Under the pieces are notes generated by a model. The model was not told where the DNA came from. It made no database searches and saw only the letters and a list, made by a program, of their open reading frames with translations. 15,721 nucleotides of DNA, taken from Euperipatoides rowelli (lineage: Eukaryota > Onychophora > Udeonychophora > Euonychophora > Peripatopsidae). The stretch lies in NCBI GenBank assembly GCA_003024985.2, contig PXIH01S0003085.1. The stretch is one strand, 5' to 3'. Numbering within the stretch: the stretch's first letter is position 1; the number at the start of each line of letters is the position of its first letter. The translations under genes were made by a program, and so were the position numbers. Positions 10,048-15,721 of the stretch are shown here, in pieces.

Positions 10048-10987
10048 TTAGCCATTTGAAACACAGCCATAATTATTCTCTCCTAATCATTCTGGTTTTG
10101 ACCAGAGTAAATTAATAGATCTCAAATAATTTGTAGTTATGTTGGTGCTAAATAATTTTCTTAGTGTGCTGCAAGTGTTGAGAATTTTAGCTTTTGGCAT
10201 TAATGTGATTATCTAATGTTTCTATATGGTACTTTTGTTTTGTTTACTAACGATACTATTGGCATTTAAGAGAATTACTGTAACACGATGAGTACCTATT
10301 CCATTCACCACAGGACTTTATTTCTTTGGAAAGATCCATATTTAAAAATAAAAAAAAAGTTCTGTGCATATTATCTGTTTGTTATGTGTTTTTGGTAGTT
10401 CAATGCAGTGCACGATTTTGTTATGTTTATGAAGTAATGTAATACCTTATTGGGTTAATGTCATTTGTTTTGGCTTCAATGATTGTTCTATCTTAATATA
10501 TTTTTTTGTGGTGTGTTTTTGAGTGCAGTGCCTGGCTTGTTTGGGACCTATTGAGGGGGGAACTATACTCTTTAATCATTTGGACAGTTTGTCTCATTCA
10601 AGTTATTTAATCAAGTTTTATTTTAATTTTATTTTAACCATGTAAATAACTAAATTGTTTTTGACTTTTTATTATTTTATGTATCCTACGTAGGCCTATT
10701 GTATTTAGTATTTAAATATCTAAATAGTATAGATACATCCCAAATATTTAGGATTATCAGCTGTTGATCCCATTATCCTGGGATGCCAAAATGTTCTATA
10801 TGTTGCGTCCCGTAGAAGAACACGGAATACACACATAATTTATGCAGTTATTCACATCAGTATCTGAGTGATCTTCACATTTTTTATTTACGACCCTTCT
10901 CTTGTGTTTCTTTCATTAATTGCTTATTTACAATTTCTATTCCCTTTTATCTATAATTAGCCTGCTTCAAATATATCCTGTCTTTTA
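10048..10987. other. Non-coding stretch, probable upstream TDG intron
   Basis: No exon is recognised. I looked for the TDG segment that should precede the first visible exon, which in relatives ends with an LDIV-like strand, and found nothing matching with a following GT donor. The stretch contains TAGGCCTA near 10691 and AT-rich simple sequence. Confidence 0.5.
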
Positions 10988-11107
10988 AAAACTCACTAAA
11001 TACTTGTTTCAAAGGATTGTTTTAGAAGAATTGTATTTTGAAAACATAAGCTTTCAAAATACAATTCTTCGCAAACAATCCTTTGATGCAAGTGTTTAGT
11101 GAGTTTT
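10988..11107. repeat. Near-perfect inverted repeat (56-bp arms, 8-nt loop)
   Basis: Arm 1 is 10988-11043 and arm 2 is 11052-11107. The spacer is ACATAAGC. Arm 2 is the reverse complement of arm 1 except at about five of 56 positions. The arms begin AAAACTCACTAAATACTTG and meet at TTTTGAAA/TTTCAAAA. This can be a fold-back (snap-back) MITE or a hairpin RNA locus. It sits 145 bp upstream of the first TDG exon, so the TDG pre-mRNA would carry a long duplex there. The inverted repeat itself is certain; its nature is inference. Confidence 0.9.
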
Positions 11108-11252
11108 CTTTCACTGAGTATTTTATTTTGTTCTAAAATTTGGGTGGAAACATATTTTTTTAAAAAAAAAAATCATGCTATATTATCAATATTTTGTTTA
11201 GACTTTCATTCTAATTGTATTTGAAGGATGTAAAATAAATATTCTATTTCAG

Positions 11253-11322
11253 ATTGGCATCAATCCAGGCTTATTTGCTGCTTACAAAGGTCACCATTAT
11301 GCTGGGCCAGGCAATCATTTTT
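11253..11322 (+). CDS. TDG: Thymine-DNA glycosylase, exon with catalytic GINPG motif (partial gene)
   Basis: TDG is a nuclear base-excision-repair enzyme. It flips out and cleaves the glycosidic bond of T or U mispaired with G and, in vertebrates, of 5-formyl- and 5-carboxylcytosine. This 70-nt exon follows a TTTCAG acceptor and ends at a GTGAGT donor. It reads [16 protein letters not shown], then AGPGNHF and the first base of a Trp codon. GINPG is the catalytic motif of the TDG/MUG branch of the uracil-DNA glycosylase superfamily. Its Asn (human Asn140) and the His of KGHHY (human His151) are intact. Ala replaces Pro in the PGPGNHF stretch of vertebrate TDG. It enters in phase 0 and leaves in phase 1, joining in frame to the exon at 11441. 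Upstream exons (N-terminal region and first strand of the fold) were not found. Identification is firm; symbol by homology. Confidence 0.95.
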
Positions 11323-11440
11323 GTGAGTAGTATTTTTCCACTTTTATAATTATGTATATACACTGTATATATTTTGTATAATTTTTCATTAACAATACTC
11401 ATTCTGCATAGATTTAAAAAAAAAAAATGTTATCTTTCAG
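11323..11440 (+). other. TDG intron, 118 bp, phase 1
   Basis: The intron starts GTGAGTAG and ends TATCTTTCAG, matching GT-AG consensus. It splits the Trp codon of the NHFW motif (T|GG). It is very short and AT-rich, with a TATATACACTGTATATA near-palindrome in the middle and a run of A close to the acceptor. By contrast, the flanking introns must be at least several kb long if the remaining exons exist outside the window. Confidence 0.9.
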
Positions 11441-11573
11441 GGAAATGTTTGTTTCTTGCTGGTTTAATACCTGAACCTATGACTGCAATGGATGACTTTA
11501 AGCTTATTAAACATGGTATAGGATTTACTAATATTGTTGGAAGAACTACTAGGGGCAGTGCTGATTTGAAACG
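11441..11573 (+). CDS. TDG: Thymine-DNA glycosylase, next exon of the catalytic domain (partial gene)
   Basis: After the acceptor the first two bases complete Trp. The exon then reads KCLFLAGLIPEPM, a short acidic helix (DDFKLIKHG), GIGFTNIVGRTTRG and SADLK, ending within an Arg codon (CG|GTAGGT donor, phase 2). This is the segment after NHFW in TDG/MUG proteins: the KCLF.SGL helix and the GIGFTN strand that build the uracil-recognition side of the pocket. Together the two exons give 67 codons, about a third of the glycosylase domain. The later part, including the MPSSSAR DNA-insertion loop, is not found downstream. There is no frameshift or stop, and the splice sites are good, so the gene looks functional. 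A Met within the intron upstream opens the same frame but is not a sensible start. Confidence 0.96.
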
Positions 11574-12120
11574 GTAGGTACATACTATATTTTTAAAAAA
11601 TATATATATAATTTATGGGTGATTAAGCTTGCCATCATTTATCGGAATCAGACTATCATAAATTATATTTAATATTTTCCTGTGTCTTTATGCCAGCTTA
11701 TCTGCATATTTTATTTCCACCTTTCCTTCAAATAATGAACAAAAGCAATAAATGAAATGACTTTGGTCATGTGTTACCCGCTACACATCTTTAAGTTAAA
11801 ATTTTAAAGAGTTGTAGAGGGCAACACATGATCAAAGTCATTTCACTTAAATTTGTGAACCCTGCAGTAATGTGAAAGCAAGACTGTCATGATGAACAGT
11901 AGTACCGTAGTGGATTCGTGCACTTGATTATAAATACACACACATACGATCAACACTAATAATTCAAGCATTATTGATTAACTATTAGAAATAATCAATC
12001 AATAATCATGATTCATTTAACATTGGAAAATAAATAGTAAAACTTTAATTAATTACAGTAAAACTAATTCTATATTACTAAAGTTAATAATACAATAAGA
12101 TATACAAATGTAAAATATGA
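11574..12120. other. Probable TDG intron, 5' part
   Basis: This starts at the GTAGGT donor. It is non-coding and contains the inverted repeat at 11754-11844 and AT-rich simple sequence with ATTGATTAA-type words around 11970-12010. The expected next TDG exon (glycine-rich helix after SADLKR) was not seen here or later in the window. Confidence 0.55.
11754..11844. repeat. Inverted repeat (41-bp arms, 9-nt loop)
   Basis: Arm 1 is 11754-11794 and arm 2 is 11804-11844. The spacer is GTTAAAATT. The arms start GAAATGACTTTGGTCATGTG and match in reverse complement except at about five of 41 positions, one of which would still pair as G-U in RNA. It lies 181 bp downstream of the second TDG exon and is unrelated in sequence to the hairpin at 10988. 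It could be a small fold-back MITE or hairpin RNA; no evidence distinguishes these. Confidence 0.88.
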
Positions 12121-12221
12121 TAACAGGAACATACTCAGTGTAAGGAACAATCTCCCCAAACCGAGGCTGTATGCTAACACGATGGATGTAGCCATCAGCA
12201 AAGATTATATAATCAATAAAG
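12121..12221 (+). other. Short open, GC-richer patch with a donor-like end (doubtful exon)
   Basis: The patch is GC-richer than its surroundings and open in one plus frame (reads through NNLPKPRLYANTMD to INK). It ends AAAG before GTATGT at 12222, a good splice-donor match. A possible acceptor AACAG at 12121-12125 lacks a pyrimidine tract. The opposite strand is also open (FADGYIHRVSIQPRF). The sequence does not match the next TDG segment as I know it. It could be a repeat fragment, an alternative exon or chance. Confidence 0.2.
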
Positions 12222-12227
12222 GTATGT

Positions 12228-13275
12228 TATTACAATTTAATTAGTTTTGTATCTATTATTACGGTTTACTGTATGTATTTAAATTAAATAATATCCTTCA
12301 AAAGCCAATACAACAGCCTCCCTCCAAGTTTTTTTTAAGGATCTTTGTTTCAACAATCTTGAGGGTAGGGATGGTAATGGCAAGGCTCATAGCAGGACAC
12401 ATGGAATAACATAGTGGAGGTTTAGGGCTAAGCTGTGAAATTTTATTGGTTGTTACCGCAGATCATCATTAAAGGACAATGGGGAGGTGGGTTGGAAAAA
12501 AAATTATGATAGGCCTAAATGTAGAATTTTTTATAATTAAATTTATTAATTGATATCAAATGTCTAATTATATCTAAAAAAGGGTTCTTGTAAATAAATA
12601 GTTGTGTGTGGGGGGGGGGGGGGGGGTTTATAAAAATTTATTTATCATTTTTGGAGTCACTGTATGAAAAAGGTTTCCCATGATTGATTTAGGGAAAGCA
12701 AATTGCCCTAAAATTTTACAATCTTTATGATATCGATTTGATATGGCCTTGTTACATAGTATGAGAAAACTTTAAATTATTAAAAAGGGAACCAGGTGTG
12801 GATCCAGTGTGTCATAAAGGTAGATAAGGGGATGATTATGAATGATCGGATTTAATTTCACAGATAGTGTTTAATATTATTAATTTTATTCTAAATGTAA
12901 ACATGTCGCCATAATGTTTTCTATATTGTTCATCTGTATTTATTTTAATGCCTGTGTTTTAATCTATTTGAATTAACCTAGCATATTTAGTTTATTAGAC
13001 AGCTCCAGTAATCTTATTCCATGAATCACTGGTTGTTTATAATCAATTTTTTTTTAAATATATATTTGGGGCTATGAATTTTAAATATTTATTATTGGCC
13101 CTGGAGAAGTTATTACTCCTTGCATAGGAAAAAACATTTTTCTAAATATTTTTTATCATTGTAAAAAATAATTTATGTGTAGCCTACTGTATATCAACAT
13201 AATAAATATTTATTCATTTTCATTGGATTATTTTTTTATGGTTGCTATTGTAATCATGTATACCTTTAAGACACA
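12228..13275. other. Non-coding AT-rich stretch
   Basis: No exon or RNA gene is recognised. It contains one TAGGCCTA (12510-12517), a pure run of 17 G preceded by GTGTGT (12605-12626), and several A/T runs. Probably intronic or intergenic. Confidence 0.55.
12610..12626 (+). repeat. Poly(G) run of 17
   Basis: This is an uninterrupted run of 17 G following TGTGTGT. Such runs are unstable in copying, can adopt four-stranded structures, and are difficult to sequence, so the exact length is uncertain. Confidence 0.85.
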
Positions 13276-13682
13276 GTTAAAACTTGGTATATTTAATCCT
13301 TACGTTAAGATTGGGAATATTTAATCCTTATAAGATTTGGTATATTTAAGTCTTAAGTTTAGTTGATATTTTAAGCCTTTAAATTAAAGTTTTGTGTATT
13401 AGATCATTACTATATACTGTATTAAGATGAGCTGTATACCTTATGTTAAGATTTGGTGTATTTAAGTTTTATGTTTAGGGTATTTAATCCTTACACCTAA
13501 AATTTGGCCTATTTAAGTCTTAAGATTTGCTAAGTGTATTTAAGCATTACATTAAGATTTGGTGTATTTAAGCCTTTGTGTTCATAATTCTTAAAGATAT
13601 ATTTGACATATTTAATCCTTTTACACTAAAACTTGGGTATATTTAATCTCTATGCTAAGATTTGTTGTGTTTAATCCATATA
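13276..13682 (+). repeat. Degenerate minisatellite, about 13 copies of a 25-30 bp unit
   Basis: The consensus is close to TTAAGATTTGGTGTATTTAA followed by TCCTTACG or GTCTTAAG. Clear copies start near 13276, 13304, 13330, 13445, 13498, 13550, 13625 and 13664, with more diverged ones between. Unit length drifts from about 25 to 46 bp. Copies differ mainly by small indels and transitions, and no two are identical, so the array looks old. The frame is not open. Confidence 0.85.
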
Positions 13683-13811
13683 CAGTATTACAATTTTGTA
13701 CCCTTATTAATATTTTATAGCTAAATTTCATACAGATCACAGATTGTGAAGAGGAGTACAATTTGTATATTTCTATACTTTAATCCATGCACTATAAAAT
13801 AAAGTCCCGGG

Positions 13812-13975
13812 TAATCATAATTTCCCATGACTGAATGTCAGAAAGGCACTTACTTCATAACAGCCTGACATTCATTTATGTCTTTCACTAAGGAACAATG
13901 TCTGAGGAAAATTATAATTCTTCAAGACTGAATGTCTGAAAGACACTTCATAACAGCCTCTCAGTCACTTAAATG
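13812..13975 (+). repeat. Direct repeat of a ~65-bp unit, period ~96 bp
   Basis: Unit 1 (about 13812-13880) and unit 2 (about 13908-13975) share ATAATT, GACTGAATGTC, GAAAG.CACTT and TTCATAACAGCCT in the same order. Unit 2 lacks four bases (TACT) after CACTT. Unit 1 can fold on itself through TGAATGTCAG (13832-13841) and CTGACATTCA (13865-13874). Unit 2 has a shorter pairing, GACTGA with TCAGTC. It may be two copies of a small hairpin repeat. Confidence 0.75.
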
Positions 13976-15532
13976 AAGTTTCAAACTCCTATTTTGTATA
14001 ATATTAAAAAAAAGACTAAGTTGAAAGTATTAAATCACCATGACTTCTTATAATGCTTAATTTAGTATGGATTTCAATGCTGTGCTTCTCTTTATTTTAA
14101 GCATAACTCCTCAGATGAATAAGGATGGAGATGAATAATGGCTGACAATTTGCACTATTACAAAGCACAAAGATGTTCTCAAGGGATGAATGAAAATAAA
14201 AGATCATTAGTCATTTCCTAGATCATAATATATTTATAACTAAAATGCTTAATGTGTGTATCTGGTTTTATCGAGAATGAGAATGAGATGATGCGTTGTT
14301 GTGCCAACATCAAAATTATTTGACATTTTCTAGTTCCAAGATAAATGTTGTACTGTAATCCTTATACTTTACATGTGCATGGGAGAGAACAAGACGATGA
14401 TAATTTTTCAATCACTTGCCTCAAGGAAGGCACACACTGCCGATAAAATCTCTTGAGAATTAAATCTCTACTGATATTTTGTCACTAAGAAATAATTTGC
14501 AAGACAAATTTAACACAAACCGATGGATAATTTTCTGGAAAATAATCAAAAGAATTGATTTGTATGTTTGTGTAATAAGTTTATTTAAAAAAAGCTTTAT
14601 TTGAAGTTTTTTCTCGGAATAGTTTTAAAAATGCCTTGGCTCTTTATTTTTTATCTTACTGTATATTACTATACTTATAATACCATCTATTACTTATATT
14701 TAATGATTTAATTCTTATAAAGTGTACAAGTCTGACATATTTTCTGGTAGCTAAACTAAACTATAATTTTGTGGTTGTGGAGGTTAGACGATCACATTAA
14801 ATCAATTAATGAGACTTGAAAAAAGTCAGTTGTCCGAGCTATTGCCGACATTCCAGTTGTTCAATTCTTGTTGGTATTGAAAACATTAGCCAAAGAAGTT
14901 GAATGGAATAATTAGATCCAGCTGCAGTAGTAATTTCACTTTGAATTTATTAAACCAGTCCTTTACGGTGATTTCTAACATCGTGTCGGTGTAGATTATT
15001 TGCGAATCGAAGCCATGTTGGTAATAACTTTCCAATATTTGATATAGGCCTGCATTCATTTTGTGCACATAATTTGACAGGTTATCTTAAATGTCGGCAG
15101 CTGTTGGTGAGTTTGAGTAACATGTTCGTGTCGTCGTTGATTGGCTGTAAATTAATTCTTGAAAGATAAATTGTCAAAAAGTAAAGGCCTAGACTACTTG
15201 AGCAATTTATCGAATAATTATCTTTCACTTCATTTTCTCTAGAGAATGTATCACAAGAGATAATTTATCATAGGTGTCCAATTCTCGTAATTTTCAGAAT
15301 TTATCGCTAGTGTGTGCTCACCTTTATCAGTAACTTTTTTTTTTTTTAATATCATTTGTAAAAAAAAAAATGTTAATGAGTAGGTGCAAATCTAAGATAA
15401 CACTTAATTAGTTTCTAAAGAAGTGAGTAGGTTCTCCTTGCTTTGAAAAAATAGGGTGTTACCTGGATCAATAGACAGCACTAGCAAAGGCATTTAATTG
15501 ACAGTGGTGCAAAAAAAAAATTGTTTTCAGGG
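13976..15532. other. Non-coding stretch, nothing firmly assigned
   Basis: No TDG exon or other recognisable exon is found. The 14760-15200 part is somewhat GC-richer. It holds a 57-codon minus-strand frame (15059 to 14886, from its first true ATG) without recognisable motifs, and a plus-strand ATG followed after 16 nt by a donor-like GTGAGT (15091-15107). Both are treated as unproven. Long T and A runs occur at about 15337-15370. Confidence 0.5.
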
Positions 15533-15560
15533 ATGGGGGGAGAGGATTCTCCCCCCCACC
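15533..15560 (+). repeat. G-run/C-run hairpin
   Basis: GGGGGGAGA (15535-15543) pairs perfectly with TCTCCCCCC (15548-15556) around the 4-nt loop GGAT. This makes a strong 9-bp stem in very AT-rich DNA. It follows a run of ten A and could be part of a dispersed repeat. It is not a transcription terminator in this eukaryotic context. Confidence 0.7.
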
Positions 15561-15721
15561 CATACTTAACATAAATTTATTTAGCCTTTTTAAAGTCAAA
15601 AATATAAAAATATATATTTCAAACTTTTGAGAAACCTTTCCACACCAGCAATATTAAACTTTGGTAATCCCAGTTCTTATAAATAACCACTGTGATCAAC
15701 AGGTATCCCTAAAAATATAAA

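Noticed and set aside
11374-11440. In-frame Met and open reading frame upstream of the second TDG exon
   Set aside because: This stretch is the 118-bp intron. The preceding exon with GINPG joins in frame through good GT-AG sites, so the upstream Met is not a real start.
14886-15068. Minus-strand frame, 57 codons from its first true ATG, containing DTMLEITVKDWFNKF
   Set aside because: The composition is more protein-like than the other small frames, but I recognise no family. The apparent start at 15068 is GTG, not ATG. It could be a first exon, but there is no support beyond openness.
15533-15560. GC stem near A/T runs considered as a rho-independent terminator
   Set aside because: The spliced exons show a eukaryotic genome, so bacterial terminator logic does not apply.

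Overview
This is an AT-rich window (roughly 70% A+T by eye) of an animal nuclear genome, almost certainly a marine invertebrate. Three things show this: spliced exons of a metazoan-type DNA repair gene with GT-AG introns, a decayed non-LTR retrotransposon, and long gene-poor stretches full of homopolymers, minisatellites and fold-back repeats. Two short words recur, the palindrome TAGGCCTA and TACTGTA/TACAGTA. From memory this flavour is seen in echinoderm and hemichordate sequence, so a non-chordate deuterostome is my best but weak guess. N calls at about 58, 437, 6189, 7467 and 7491 point to draft-quality sequence.

Layout. Positions 1-435 (minus strand) hold an intact 145-codon coding fragment that runs off the left edge. 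It resembles an uncharacterised, often multicopy invertebrate protein family. 440-6240 is non-coding, with one clear 35-bp tandem repeat (1849-2002), a long A run and no recognisable exon. 6250-8318 is a 5'-truncated, frameshifted copy of a CR1/L2-like non-LTR retrotransposon (end of the endonuclease-RT linker, reverse transcriptase, C-terminal region, 3' UTR). 8320-11252 is non-coding, with a possible GACTC-rich non-autonomous DNA element (9464-10047) and a near-perfect 56-bp-arm hairpin (10988-11107). 11253-11322 and 11441-11573 (plus strand) are two consecutive exons of a thymine-DNA glycosylase (TDG) homologue, separated by a 118-bp intron. 11574 to the end looks mostly like TDG intron or intergenic DNA. 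It contains a second hairpin (11754-11844), a 17-G run, a ~400-bp minisatellite (13276-13682), a diverged direct repeat (13812-13975) and a G/C-run hairpin (15533-15560).

The only host gene I can name is TDG, a base-excision-repair enzyme that removes T or U opposite G and, in vertebrates, the oxidised 5-methylcytosine products 5fC and 5caC. Its first and last exons are not found here. The other coding material is mobile or repeat-derived and has no evident functional link to TDG. I see no convincing new multi-gene system. The most unusual structures are the two fold-back repeats close to either side of the TDG exon pair, and a retroelement carrying many frameshifts but few nonsense codons.
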